A stretch of DNA of 64,000 nucleotides from Serilophus lunatus (Eukaryota; Chordata; Aves; Passeriformes; Eurylaimidae). Location of the stretch: NCBI GenBank assembly GCA_013399895.1, contig VXBA01005361.1:190938-254937 (forward strand), given 5' to 3'. Positions within the stretch are counted from its first letter, which is position 1, and every line of letters begins with the position of its first letter. Of this stretch, positions 26,301 to 39,519 are shown in pieces. Below the pieces are notes generated by a model, which searched no databases, was not told the origin of the DNA, and saw only the letters and a program-made list of their open reading frames with translations. A program made the position numbers and the translations under genes.

Positions 26301-26833
26301 AAACGCTCTGGATAGTCGGTCCAGATCAGTTGCCATTCTCCAAGACTAGAGAAACAAGAAAATCTGGATGGGGGAACACTTCTTGAATCCCTCTGCCATA
26401 AAAAAAAAAATAGCACTTTTAGCTGAGATTTAACTGATCTTTGGTAGCTCCAAGGTGTGAGCACATTTAAAGAGTGAGGAAAATCCATGCCAACCCAGTT
26501 TACTTCTGGATTTCCATATATCGGCTTGCTTGTTCCAGAATGCATTAGTGAGTATCAGTGTTTGTGGCTGAAATTACTAAACTAAAATTCCTGTTTCTAA
26601 TGTGATCTCAATACTCCCCATGTGAGCATGGCTGGGGACCTCAGCAATGGGATTTTCCTTTCAATATACACAGAGAAAGTCCCTTTCCCCCTTTTCCCTA
26701 CAGTGACCTGCACAGCTCCCTTGGAGGGTCTGAAGGTCATGAAGCTGAAAGATGAGCTGAGTTACATTTTAGGCTGGTTATGTTACAATTCTGTTATAGA
26801 ATCTAATAAATTCAGATGAAAAAATGTCCTGAA

Positions 26834-26870
26834 GTCCATTTTTAGGCTGAAATGTCAATTTTTAGGCTGA
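26834..26870 (+). repeat. Short tandem duplication, period 20
   Basis: GTCCATTTTTAGGCTGA is followed 20 bases later by GTCAATTTTTAGGCTGA, one mismatch in 17. Local duplication in SYN2 intron 4. Confidence 0.8.
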
Positions 26871-29800
26871 GGATCAGAAAATTTGCTGTTTTTTCCAGAA
26901 AAGCATAATTGCTTTTAAGGGACACTCAAAAGCACAGACTAAGCACCATCAGAACAAACATATTGGGGTCCTTGGAGGCCAACAGACTGAGACACAAACA
27001 TTTTAGACCCTTCAGAGGGAGAAGGAATTAGGCAGTTGGATGGAAGGGGCTGGGAGGATACATTTGACACATGTACTCTGTGGGAGTCAATTAACCATAG
27101 CCAAGGCTTTTCATTATGCCTGAATTTTCAACACAGTTTCTGTATTGTCTTTGTTTGTTTGGATAGTTGCTTTTAAAATTATTATTACCTGAGGAGTATC
27201 TGTGTTACCCTTCCTACACTCTCCTTGTACTTCCTGGGTAAGATTGCCCAACATTTTTTCTCTTACACTTCAGTAAACATTAAATACTTTTCCAGCAGAC
27301 TGAGTTCATGCACATTTGATTTGTTATTTGATATCTAACAGGAGAATGAAGGGGAACAGACCACTGGCTGCAGCTGACGTACTTCTCTCTGTCAGCAGGA
27401 GCTGACAGACAACTTAATGCAAGTACTCAAACTTTCAATGTTAGTTCAGGGTTTGACACTGAAAAATGAAACAGCGCCTACAAATCAGCTTGGGCACATG
27501 AACTGAGTAAAGATGGGAACTGACAGAAGAACTCAGTGTTCCTCCTGTGGTTTTCCATCATGAGCCAAAGCCAAAGACAACACAGTTGGACTAGGAATGG
27601 AAAGATTACTGTCATGGACCCTGCACTGGAATTGCAGTGGTAGTTTTATAACATGGATGAGTTGTTCCCTAACCCTTGGCAGCCCAGCATCACACACGAG
27701 CAAGGAGGTGATCTGTGCCTGCCCAGGCTGAGCTCTCTCCTCCTCTGTCTCTCACCTGAGCCCTGCTCTGGAACTCACAGCACTTCTTCTTTCCACTTTG
27801 ACTGCAGCTCATGTTTCCTCACCTTCTTTACCTCCACTCTCTCCTGACCCTCTGCACCACCCGAGACGTTGCTGCCCAGCCTGTGTGGGCTGTGCTGCCC
27901 CTTCCCTCAGTGATTTGGGCTGTCTGCTCCAGGTTATCCAGAATTTCCAAGGGCATCCATTTGGCTCCTGCAGCCTGTACTGCTCTGAAAGGCACAGCTC
28001 CCCCACTGCTAATCACTGCTGTAATTAACTGCTGGAATATTTTCACTTTGGAATTACAGCTGATGAGATACAAACCAATAAGAGCTTCTACAGGATAAAA
28101 ACCTTGTTAAATAAAAATCCCATGCCCTTGGAAGAACTGCAGGAACTCACTTAAAAATTACCAGAGTAAATCCATGAGAGAAAAAGAAAGTTTTCTGCAA
28201 CAGTTAAAAAAGCAGGATTAAAAACCCCCCAAACAATCAGAAAAGGGTCACAGTGAGAGACATAAAAAAATCTCCTCTTGGCTTGCAGGGCTGGGCAGCA
28301 AATCATCTGGCCAGGAGAGACACCTTGGCTGATGGAAAAGGCACTGACAAAATCTGTAAACACTGAGGAAAGAGAGACTTTGGGAAGACACATGGATTAA
28401 AATGAAAGAAAACAGCCTATGAGCATAAAGGGAAGAAAACAGGTCAACACACGTTTGTTAGAAAAGAATTAGAAAAAAGTAATACCATGAGGCCTGGATC
28501 AAGAGGCCTTCTGGAACACTGTTACAGAGGGAAAAAAGTTTCTGGAAGTGAGAGGCTCTTGCAGCAATGAAAATGGGCACTTTATCCCACTGCTCTGGGA
28601 ACATGGGGTTCAGGGTTCTGACCAAAGAAACATTTGTGTACCTGCTTATCTTAAGCACTTCTCAAAAGGGTTTGGGGCTCACTACAACGGACTTTATTGT
28701 TTGAGGGGTTTTTTAGAGATGCTAAAGGCCTGGCATCTTCCAGTTCAAATGGTAGGATTTTATAAAAAAGACTGAATTCAGTGAAACTTCACAGTAGAGG
28801 AAGAAATCGATGGTGGATTTCCATGGTGGAATTCCATTCCTCAGACACCACCAACCAATCCAGCCTCTGTTAAGCCCAGCACAAAAAGCCAGAGGACTTC
28901 TCTGAGGTGGCAGATATCCAAACAGTGCATTAAAAAACCCCAAATCAACAGTATTTTAATCTGAACTGTCAACAAAAGACGCTTCACAGTGTCACTCCTG
29001 GTGGAGGCAGCACAATGGGAGGGGTTTTCCTGGATGGGTGACAAATCCCTTTTTCAGGAAGGAGAACCCCCTGATCTCCTCAACACAGTCACCATGGTTA
29101 TACGTAAAAGAAGATAAAACCTCTACCTGTATTTTGGCTAGAAAAAATGATCTCCCAAGGTATTTTAATAGGGAATACAACACACAGGTTTCCTTTTCAA
29201 TTACAAATTAAGATTGCACAGGAATTCAAACCTAATTTTCATTCCCTGGCCTTCAGTTATGGATATTTGCCTTAAGGAAGCACAAAAGAGGGTTTCTGAG
29301 TTTCAATTCTGTGGCTGAAGCAGCAGAGTATACCAAGGCTATGAACCACAGCTTCACAGTCCTGTTTTGAGATTAATTTTACAGCCTTTATTTAAATATG
29401 GTTTCTTTCACTAGAAGGTAAGAAACAGTTAAAAGTCTCTTTGAATTTTCTGCCACTGGTAATCTTCAATGCAGCGAAAGTTTGTAATGGCTGTCAAGAG
29501 CTCACACTGCTGCTTTTTAGTGCAGAGAACAACAGGGGAAAGTGGCAGCAACCACAAAATTCAGGGATGCAGTTAAAAATCTGAGTCTACTTTTGCAATA
29601 AATGCAGTAAATGCTGGTCAAACCAAACTATACACATTTTCAGTTTATATATAAAGTTACTTCAGAGTGCAAGCAAGGATTGATGAATACAGAGCTGAGA
29701 TAATTACTGGCTGTATGGAACAAAACAAATCATCCCCATACTGAGGTATATTCCTTGTTGAAGGATCTCTCCTTTTCTCAAGGAATTTCAAGTGAGCTTA

Positions 29801-32800
29801 TTTGAGGAAAGCAAAATCAGTAAGCAAGACTGGAATAGTCTCTTTTTATTCCAAGACTATGTTAAACTAAAAGGACTCTATAAAGAGGTGCAAAGAGCAA
29901 GCACACTGCTAGGTTTAATATTAGGTTTAGTTATGCATCTAAATTAGTAACTATTTATGAACTTTGATCCAGATTGATGTTCAAACCTGATAATAAATTG
30001 TCTTTTTACCAAAAAGCTTAAAACATCTCCATCTTCCTTCTGACACAGTTTTGTGGATTTACTTTCAGCTCTCGCACTACAAATCCATCAACGTGTTTTG
30101 CTCTAACTGGCAGACTGGGCAAAGAGGCCAAAATCTTCACTGGCTGACGGAGAATTAAAGTGCAGGGTTTTTATGCTGAAGAACGTTGTGCTTGGAGCAG
30201 CACTAGGGGAAAAGCACCTGTGGACAGTTTGTGCTCTGGCTGCCCTGCAGATACACAGACCTCTGCCTTCCCTTTAAATCTGTAAATCTGATATCCTTCA
30301 TATGAATAAAGGCCATAAAACTGGCTTTGGATGTAAGTAATTTGCTGAGAGGCCACTGAAATTTGTTATGGACATTGCCACACACCATCATATGGGGCTG
30401 TTCAAGCTCTGCCACCTGAGTTGTGGGGGCCAATGGCTCAGAAAGCAATTCTGCACTGCCTGAGGGACACAGACAGCTCCTGGCAGCCAGTCCTGGAGCC
30501 AGGGAAGGGGACTGTTCTTGCTTCAGGAGCTTCCTAAAGGGAAAGGGCAGGGAAAGGGCAGGAGAAGACCACTCCACACCCCTGGCTGCCCTGTGCCCTG
30601 CCTTTACCTGCCAGGTAGATCCATCTTGCTAGAATGGTTGAAACAAGAAAGTTCAGAGCTGGCTCCAGCTTTCATCTAATGAAACACATGAAACTAAAAT
30701 ACATCTTTAAATTTCTATCCTTTATCATGATAAGAGACATTAAATCTGAACTGCCCCAAATGTCTTCCCAGATGGCAGGTATGCATTCTTTAGCCTTGGC
30801 CTTTCAGAATATCCCCTCTGGCACAAAGAGGAGAGTGAAAAAACAGCCAAATTCCATCCTATTGTACAAATCTTCTTTTGGGTAATGAGCACAGAATTTT
30901 CTTACAGTGCACATTCGATTATAAAACCTTTCTTTAACCCAAACATGGAATAGCATTGAAAATTCTCCTAGAATTACACTAAATAGGTTTCCAAAAGACT
31001 TTTTTCCTTGCACACATTCATTTTGTTTGGCATTCACTCTCCAGAAGAGACCCTGACACAACATTGAAGCTCCTCTGGGTGGTTGTGTCTCCTATTAGCA
31101 TATCTTCAATAATTTGTGTCAACAGAATGCTGGAATGAACAGAGCTCATGTCTTTTCTCTGCTCCTCCCTGCAGAGAGCCAAGTGTCCTGCCAGTGCCCC
31201 AATCTGTTGCTCAAGATTATTAAAGTATAACTTGAAGGGGAAAAAGCACAAGAAAACTTTGAGCAGCAACACATGAAGGAAAAAACAAGGTGGGGGAGAG
31301 CACTATAATACCATCAAATAGCAAGAGAGGGCAGTTAAAACTGACCTTCCAAAGAAAGCAAGGCAAGACTAGAGAAACGAAGTGTTCAGTAAGAGTAGAA
31401 AGATGAAGACAGATAAGGAGAAAATAATCTGCAAAAGAAATGCAAAGCAGAATAAGGCACGTGAAGGCTCAGAATTGAGTAAGCTTGGCAAGAGCAGCAG
31501 AAAAATGTCAACAAACTTGCAAAAAAGTATTTGGCTGTCTGCTCCCAAACTGCAGGAAAGAAACAAACAAGAACTGTGAGATTTACCGCACTACCAAGTC
31601 TGACAAAAGGAGGAGCCATCTCCAGCCTTCCCTCAATGGCTGCAGATGAGCAAGGAAGTACATTTTGGTATAATAAAGTGTTCAATGGCACTTCTCTTAT
31701 ACTTCCTGAATAACGATAAATCCCTGCAATGAAGCAGAGTGTGACATCTGAAGATGTTTCAGTACAAGATGGGCTCTCACCTGGACCTCTGTGGAAAAAA
31801 ACCCAGGGCCTTTCTGCTGCCTTAACATCCTGCAGTATCTCTGCCTCCCCCTCTGCCAGAAAACACTTCCTCTGTGGTTCCTCTCTTCCCCACATCACTG
31901 CACTGGTGGAGCAGCCTGTCACTAAGCCAGCAGTGGCCTTTGCTTGAGGCCAAGCCTGCTCAGCACCCAGCTTTCCATCCCCACACTGACAGATGCCTCC
32001 TCGTAAGCTGCCATATCTCCAACACCACGGTGGGCTTTTGACGTCCCTCTGTGGTTCCATCAACTCAGTATTTCAAGCTAAACACAGACCCTTCCACCAC
32101 TGTGGCAGCAGCTCATTAAGGTCACAGTGCTCACAGATGATTTTTGCAAGGCCTGTCATTACGTTGTAGGTTGTGCCACCTCCTTCAGCACAGTAAATGT
32201 GCAATTTAGGTATCAGCACATGCTTGAAGCATCCCAAGGCACACACACTCCCAGGAGAACAGATGTGCAGCCAGCTGCAGATGCTGGTATGTTTTGCCTC
32301 TGCAGCAAAGGAACCAGAGCTGCACTCATTCAATTGGGCTGATTTTATGAGGATTTTCTTCCCTTTTGGTCATACATGGTTTGTCCATACAACTGCAGCA
32401 ATTCTGTGGTCTCTGCACTGCTGAAATAGTTATTGCTGTCAGGATAAAGAAGCAGCAATCCAGGTCCTTAAAGCATGTAATTAATATGTCACAGTGAAGG
32501 TTTGCCTGGAATAATAATAATCACAATCATAATAATCTATATTGTATTTACAGCAGCCATGGACATTGAACCCTGTAGCCCCTGACAAGTAAATCATGTT
32601 CACTGTATTCCACCCAACTCTACCTCCCTGCCTAAGTCCTTATCAGCAATCTGCTTTATACAGTAGGAGTGAACAGTGACTAAACTGGGGTATTCAAAAA
32701 TTGCAGCCCTATTTGCCACTGAGAGTAAAATCAAAGCAGGGTTTAACTGAAGCAAACACTTCAGCATGCAAGCACTTCACTGTAGGGCACATGCAAAGGG

Positions 32801-33000
32801 ATGCAGGACAGAAGAATTTTTTTAAAAAAAAAAATTTAACCAGGACACTGGGAAGTCATGTTGGTTTCTTTCTTTCTTTTTATTAAATACTATTTCCCCA
32901 GTCTGAATAATGAGATTTTACCTGTTACTGCAAGCACTGACATTAGCAGCACATTTTCCAGTTACTTCTGGCCTCCACAATGAGTTATTTCAGTCACCTA

Positions 33001-33122
33001 CATAGAACCACAGAATCATTTTGGTTGGAAAAGACCTCTAAGATCATCAAGACCAACCATGGATCCAGAATTGCTAAATCTACCACTAACCCATGTCCCC
33101 CAGTTCCACATCTACATGTTTA
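33001..33122 (-). mobile_element. CR1 LINE 3' fragment, minus orientation
   Basis: Begins ACCACAGAATCATTTTGGTT and continues GGAAAAGACCTCTAAGATCATCAAG, the reverse complement of the CR1 3' end. It runs through an ACCCATGTCCCCCAG-like segment before fading out. Sense to SYN2. Severely 5'-truncated. Confidence 0.85.
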
Positions 33123-34897
33123 TGAACAAACTCACTTATTTCTTGGATGACATTTTCTAAAAGAAAACAGAGATACTAAAATGTCTAGATTGCCACTTTA
33201 TACAATATCAAATCATAACTTTGGGTGATTAATTATGCTATTTTTTCCTCTTTTCATAAATGCTGTACACACCATTAGACTTGAGTAGAACTGTAAGGTG
33301 GATTGGGAAGCCAACAAGGACAGTAGGAGTCTTTGCCTTACCTTAACTCGATGTAACTGCAAACAAAGTAAGTAAAATTTTAGTCTCATTTGACTGGGAC
33401 TTGTCACACAAAACTATTCCTTTGCAACATGACACTGCAAACATTCTCATGCTGTGAAACCTTAAAATGGCTCCTCCACATGAACCCAATAGTAAAGAAT
33501 TTGGTCTTTATTTATAAAACTCAAGCTTCCCCCCACCCCCAGCTAAGTCCCTTTCTGACATTCTAAATGGCATTTAAGTGAAATCCATCTCAAGGCAGGA
33601 TCATGAATTTTTCATGAGGTAGGTGGTATTATCACAGGAGTGAAACAACCGAGCACTGTAACAACCCCAGGTCGAGAACATGTTTCAGTACTCAAACATC
33701 TCACCCCACACATTCAGCTCAACGTTTTCTTTACCATAGTTGCTCACACCTAAACTTTGCAAAAAGCTACACAGTGCTCTGAACTTCTCACAAGCACGTG
33801 AAGGAATTATCTTTGTCCTGACACCAGAGAAAACAAGATGCAGGACTTGTTTTCAGTATGTTCCTGGCAATCTTCCCACCACACCCCATCTTCCAATAAT
33901 ACACCTCAGATCAAATACAAATTTGTTGACTGTCTATTAGCAAACGCACAGAAACCCAGGTGTGTCTGCAGGCAGAGCACAGAAAGAGTTCCGCTGCAAA
34001 ATTAAGGGCAGGTGCTTCAGTTTGTGAGCAGGGAATGAATCTACCCTGGGGCTGAAAAAAGAGGTTGTGCATCAGGAGCTGTGAGTTCTGAAAACACTGA
34101 ACACCTAACACTCTGAAGAACAGCAATTTAAAAACAAAATACCTTTGTGTTGAATTCTAGTTCTCATTTTATTTGAGAGCCTTTTTGTAAGTAATGTAAG
34201 TTCCCCGTCTTCCCCTCCTAGCAGTTCTATACTACTCCTAATTTTACACTGCTGTAAGATTGATTGCCCATCCAATATTTCCCATTCCCATTCATTTCAT
34301 TCACACTCTCTTTTTTCTGATGCAAGTTGCAATTCACTTCTGGCACTTAAATTTTACCTTGCAGCATAGTGAGTTTGTTTCTCAATAAATATTGTTACTT
34401 ATGGCTTTATCTGGATTTCTGCTTTGCACTTTTCCATAGGGCTTTTGAATTTGCAAGGTTTCTAGAAATAGCTTTCCTACAAATCTCAGGTTTTCAGAGT
34501 CAATTGTGCAGAAAGACATCCTTCATATGCTATGAAGAGAGGGGGTTCATTTATGGTAAGTACTTCCTTACCTGCACTGCTGCAAAACTGACAGAGATCT
34601 CAAGACTATGGATTATGCTTTTTGTTGGAGCACAGCTGGATCAGGGGTTTTCACCCTTAATGCTACCAGGGAACTCCAGACTGAGGGTGCAATCCCAGAC
34701 AGTTTGCAACAGGGATTTCACACAGGCAGGTAGGATGGCTGTGTAGATGTGATCAAACAAGGTACAAGATGATACTGGCAAAACCAACCTGGATCCTGCT
34801 CCAATATTTGAACATTCATTAAATCAGCTGAATCAAAGGACTGATGGACTTTTAACCTCAGAGTACCTGTTTTGGGCAGGGGTTGAAACAGCTTTGT

Positions 34898-35000
34898 GGA
34901 ATCACAGAAAATCCTGAGTTGGAAGGGACCCACAAGGATCATCAAAGTCCAACTCCTGGTGCTGCACAGGACACCCCAAGTATCCCATGTGCTGTGCCAG
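34898..35000 (-). mobile_element. CR1 LINE 3' fragment, minus orientation
   Basis: Starts with ATCACAGAAAATCCTGAGTT, then GGAAGGGACCCACAAGGATCATC and TCCAACTCCTGG, the reverse-complemented CR1 3' end. It resembles the start of the copy at 63211. The right boundary is uncertain. Confidence 0.82.
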
Positions 35001-36631
35001 CCTGCAGGACCTCTTCCAGTGTTACCCTTCTGAAATCTGATGGAGATTTCATGATGCTCCGGGATATATATGGCTGTCTCCACATCTCCTGGCACCACAG
35101 AGATCAGAAGGCAGGATAAATAGCCAAAGTCTCTCCTGTTTGTACAGAAATTATTTTTGTGCTCAAACTAAAAGTCCACACTCCTACTCAGCACCCAAAT
35201 AAGAGACAGTGCCACCACAGTCAGGAAGGGAACCAACCTCATATTTCCAGGCTTAGCTTATGGTCACAGGGAGTTAAAACAGAATTGAGGCAACAGTCCC
35301 AACACATGGATGTTGCTACTCAACCTCGTGTCCCTGGAGCTGCAGTGGGGACACAGGCTCAGCCCCTGGTCCACTATACACCTCAATGAAAACAACTTCA
35401 GGGATCTACAGAAGAGAATTAAAACATGAAGGAAACTAGTTTGAAGTATGTAACCTGACTGATGCCAAAATGTCTCTAGAACAGTTATTTCTGAGAGGAA
35501 ATACCTGATGCAAAATGGACTGAAGTTCTGCAGCACTTGAGCATTATTGAGACAAACTACAAAAATGTCATCCAAAAATGAGAAATTTTGAAAACTCCAA
35601 AGGTACAGATACAGAAATCTGCAAGGAGGAATTACTAATTTACTTTTTATTGCGTCATTATTGCCTATAAATGCTAATATATTTGCTTCCCCACCCAGAT
35701 CTATTGCACACAGTGATTCAAAGCACTGAGAAATACCATAGAACCAGAAAATGTGATGTATTAAAATAATGAGTCCAGCATGGTATAGTATGTATTCTGA
35801 GAAGCTGTAAATGTTCTATAAATTACTTACTCTCTTCAGGAGTTTGCTGCAACATAAAAGTATAATAAAATTAGCTGCAAGAGGTACATGTTAAAATCTG
35901 CTGACAATTGTTTGGAGGGAGAGTGTGAAAAATAAATATCTTCAAGGCAATAAAAAGTATTATAGTAAAACTTCCCTTGAGTGTGAAAAATATTGACAAC
36001 TGTTCTTTTCTTATCAAGTTATCAGAGGAAAAAAATTAAGTTTTTAAAGTTGTGTTGGCTCTCAGAAATTGAAAATTCCTCTTACAGGAACAGTGACTAT
36101 CATGGATAACCATCCTTTGCAGCACCACATTTTAACTTGTTAACAATTAGTTCTCTGTGAATCAAAAAGATCACCAAGTTCTGTCTCTATCGTTACAAAG
36201 TGTGGCATGAAAAACTGCATTGGCTTCTTCAGGTGTAGCTGAAAGGACCAACTCCTACCCTGAAGGCACAGGATTATGAAAAGGCCTTTGAAATGAGGAA
36301 ATGAGTAGCTTCACATTTCCTTGCTAAAGCATAGCCCCAAAAATTTCACAGGCATGGGGAAAACACTGGCTAAAGTCTGTTCAAATTAAGTTTGAAACCA
36401 CAAATATGAAAAATATTCTCAGCTTGCTTTTCCCAGACAAATTGTGAATAAACACACTCTCCTCACTTGAGGAAGCATGTTAGCAGGGGGCAGGCTTTCT
36501 GCAGCTGCCTCACTTAGTTCACGAGGTGAACTACAAATATTTCTTCTCTCTCTCTCCACACTGGCTCTTTGAAATAAAAAAGAAGAAAAAAGGTTGACGT
36601 TTCCTTTTACTCCTTTCACTATTGCTTCACG

Positions 36632-36915
36632 GTATCACAGTATCAGCAAGGGTGGAAGAGACCTTAAAGATCAAGTCCAACCCACAATCTAACAGCCCAT
36701 CATCTAGACCATGGCACCAAGTGCCTCACCCAGCTACTCTTGGACACGTTTGGGGTCGGTGACTCCACCACCTCCCTGGGCAGCCCATTCCAATGGCAGA
36801 TCACCCTTTGTGTGAAGAATTTCTTCCTAATATCAAGTCTAAACCTCCCCTGATGGAGCTTGAGACTGTGTGCTCTTGTTCTGCCACCAGTCTCACTGCT
36901 CAGCAAAGTACCTTT
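36632..36915 (-). mobile_element. CR1 LINE 3' fragment beside SYN2 exon 4, minus orientation
   Basis: Begins TATCACAGTATCAGCAAGGG and continues through GGAAGAGACCTTAAAGATCAAG, CACCTCCCTGGGCAGCCCATTCC, a TTCTTCCTAATATC segment and GTGCTCTTGTTCTGCCACCA, all typical of a reverse-complemented CR1 3' region. About 280 bases are recognisable. It lies in SYN2 intron 4, about 100 bases from the donor of exon 4, in the same sense as the SYN2 transcript. Confidence 0.88.
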
Positions 36916-37012
36916 GCATTTTGACATTTCATATTCGTGACGGGTAACTGAAGCAGCAAAGGCAAAAGGCACTAAGCGGCTTTGCAGCAGCAGTGTTGGG
37001 TGCAGCACTTAC

Positions 37013-37169
37013 CACCCAGGGTTTGTCACAGAAGTTGTAGATGGACTCGAGGGAGTTGACGCTGGGGATCCCAGCGTACTGCATGCCGATGATCAGGTTC
37101 CGGAAATCCTCGTTCTCGGCCATGCTGAACGAGTGCTGGCGAACCAGCACAAAGTCAGGCCTGAACGAC
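37013..37169 (-). CDS. SYN2: SYN2 exon 4 (synapsin II)
   Basis: Minus-strand exon of 157 bp, one base completing a split arginine plus 52 codons. The acceptor is ctgctag and the donor gtaagt. It reads SFRPDFVLVRQHSFSMAENE, then FRNLIIGMQYAGIPSVNSLE and ends YNFCDKPWV. SFRPDFVL.RQH, MAENEDFR.LIIGMQYAG and NSLESIYNFCDKPWV are hallmark blocks of the synapsin C domain (N-terminal, pre-ATP-grasp subdomain). The open frame visible around it extends into intron on both sides; only this segment is coding. A CR1 fragment in intron 4 begins roughly 100 bases beyond the donor, in the transcript's sense orientation. The exon is GC-richer than its surroundings. Confidence 0.97.
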
Positions 37170-38220
37170 CTAGCAGGGAAAAGAGACAGTGCTGAAAGGG
37201 TTTGCCTTCCACAAGGAAATCTTAAAGAGGGGAAATGTTTGGTGGAGGGATGAGAAGGGGTGAAAGGACACTCAAACCGAAGGATAATGGTTAAGGATGG
37301 GAAGAGTTTGGATGGCTCTGTGAGAATCTGTACTGGAGCGTTTTGCAATTGATGATCAGAAAACATCAGCAGCCCCTCAATTCTCCATTAAGAGGAGAGA
37401 GAAATTATCATGGATTTCAGGTTGTTTTCCCACTGAAAAATAAATCATATACATGAACTCTGAGTATGTTCTTAGTCTGTGTATATCAGTTTCTGAGCGA
37501 AGGAAATCAAAGCTAAAGCAGGCCAATGGCTCTGCCAGAAACTTAAGCTTTTGGGAACAAATTTCCTGCATGACTATTGTCAGGCTGTTTTCACGACAAT
37601 AAGAGATGAAGCAACTCCAAATCATAACTGGATATAATCAGAACTTAACTTTTGATCAAAAATTTGTCAAAATGAATTTCTACACTTACAGCTGCATTTC
37701 CCCCCTCCTTCTCTCTGGCACCTAATCAGCATGTCCCTGCTGCAGTCCCATGGCTTCCTGCCCTATCACCCTGCAGGTACAGGGTTAGAACAGTCTGTTG
37801 AGAACAGTCTGACACCACTTTCAACTCACTCAAACCCTGACATTTAGTTCCTGAAGAAGGTTATGGAAAAGAGAACACACAACAGGTCAGAGCCATCAGT
37901 ACAGGGACAAGTTGCTCCTAAACTTGGCTGTTGAAAGAGTTTCTTCTCTATTCCAATTTTATAGGTCCAAAAAGCCCCTGAGTAGCTTGAAAATCAAAGA
38001 GGTTTAAGTACAGGACAAAGTAAATTAATTATTTCCATGTCTTGAATAAATTCAAGCTGTATGCTGGAGTGAGAATCTGAAGAATACAAAATGATTCAGA
38101 AGTCTCCCTCTAGTAAAAAATCCAAAACAATTAAAATTCATGTCAAAATTTCTTTAGCACTTTTGACATTCCAACCTGACTGCAACAATCAAAGTAGCTG
38201 ATTCTTAATTTGGCTTTCAA

Positions 38221-38360
38221 ATCACAGATCATGGGATAGTTCGAGTTGTAAAGGAGCTTTTAAAGCTCATCTCATTCCACTCCCTGGCATGGGCAGGGAC
38301 ACCTCCACTGTCCCAGGTTGCTCCAAGCCCTGTCCAACCCGGCCATGGGCACTTCTAGAG
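38221..38360 (-). mobile_element. CR1 LINE 3' fragment, minus orientation
   Basis: Starts ATCACAGATCATGGGATAG and contains CTCCCTGGCATGGGCAGGGACACC and CCAGGTTGCTCCAAGCCCTG, landmarks of avian CR1 in reverse complement. Sense to SYN2, within intron 3. Diverged in its middle section. Confidence 0.85.
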
Positions 38361-38991
38361 GACATCAGAGGACTAACAACCAAAACTGCAGAAATCACTG
38401 AACCACTGAAAGAAAGAGATCATCTCTATCACCTAAAACTATGACAAGGGGGTAACACATCGTCTCACAGACAGCACCACGGTTTTAAATAAAAAACTAG
38501 AAAACATCCTTTAAAGATCAACCTAATGGAACAACTGGGGAATTGAGGGAATGTAATTTTTAAAAATAAGGAAATAGATTTTTCTTTGCAAAAGGCCCTC
38601 AAAGGAATATGATACATTCACATAATTGTTCTGGTTTTGTACTTAAAGCTGGACAGTGACTGTATGCAGAAGGTTATGAGGAAAAATTGGATCGTGGCTC
38701 TAGCATCTATAAAATCCCAAAATCTCAGCATTATGTAACATATAATTTTTCAGGATGTGATTTTCAATCACAAAAATCAAACAAGTAAGTTCCTGTTATG
38801 CCTTTTTTCATCTCAAAATAAGTCAGCAAAATTTTGTCACTGAAATGACTATGATTTTGCTAACTAATATTCCCCCATAAATCTGTGATACAGGTCCCTT
38901 TGGACCTCAAATTAATAACTCATACCTCCAGTTACCATAGAAACAGAGCACTGCTCTCCCATCATTCTCAACCTCCCTCTCACTCCAGAAA

Positions 38992-39004
38992 ACACACACA
39001 CACA
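38992..39004 (+). repeat. Short AC dinucleotide repeat
   Basis: Six and a half AC units in SYN2 intron 3. Too short to be a strongly variable microsatellite. Confidence 0.85.
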
Positions 39005-39503
39005 TGCAGGTGTCTCTCACCAGGTTTAAGTGACACTTATTAGCTTCAAGTAGTTCTATTTGGATAAAGAAATTACCCATAAAACTTGTTTTCCTCATTC
39101 TCAGAATCAGCTGATGACACAGGAGTCTCCTGGTTCTTAACACAAGCACTAGTTTTAACAAGTTTTTCTTAAACTGCAAATACAAACCTTTGTAAATGCT
39201 GTTTTCCGGAGGTTCCCAGCTATGGACATGTTTTGATTCTAACTTGGCCTCACTATTCTTGTTCTTTTAGGAAAAGTCCCTACAGAAAAGCCACTAAGGA
39301 GCAGTGATCAACATTTCTTCACTCCAAAACTTCTATCATTGGGTAAAAAATTCCACTAACCCTTAAAAAAAATCGTATCTCTCTCTCCTCTAAGGAAATA
39401 ATCTTGTGGATTTGGACATGATTATTGTTGTTGCATTAAGCTCCAATATTTTTAGAAAATGTAAGAGATGAAACAGATGTGAAACAGCATAAACTTATTT
39501 TCC

Positions 39504-39519
39504 TTTTTTTTTTTTTTTT
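39504..39519 (+). repeat. T homopolymer, 16 bases
   Basis: Uninterrupted run of 16 T in SYN2 intron 3; poly(A) on the SYN2 sense strand. No retroposed gene body was recognised next to it. Confidence 0.9.

Larger units (their letters stand above)
23342..37012 (-). other. SYN2: SYN2 intron 4
   Basis: Intron of 13,671 bases between exons 4 and 5. It contains three CR1 fragments (about 33001-33122, 34898-35000 and 36632-36915), a 20-bp-period direct repeat at 26834-26870, and an unexplained 225-codon open frame on the minus strand at 31386-32063. No additional synapsin-like exon was seen. Confidence 0.9.

Noticed and set aside
36929..37366. 145-codon minus-strand open frame around SYN2 exon 4
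   Set aside because: Only 37013-37169 is coding; acceptor and donor sites bound it and the flanks are intron that happens to stay open.
39504..39519. T run as the tail of a processed pseudogene
   Set aside because: No gene-like body or target-site duplication could be recognised on the relevant side.
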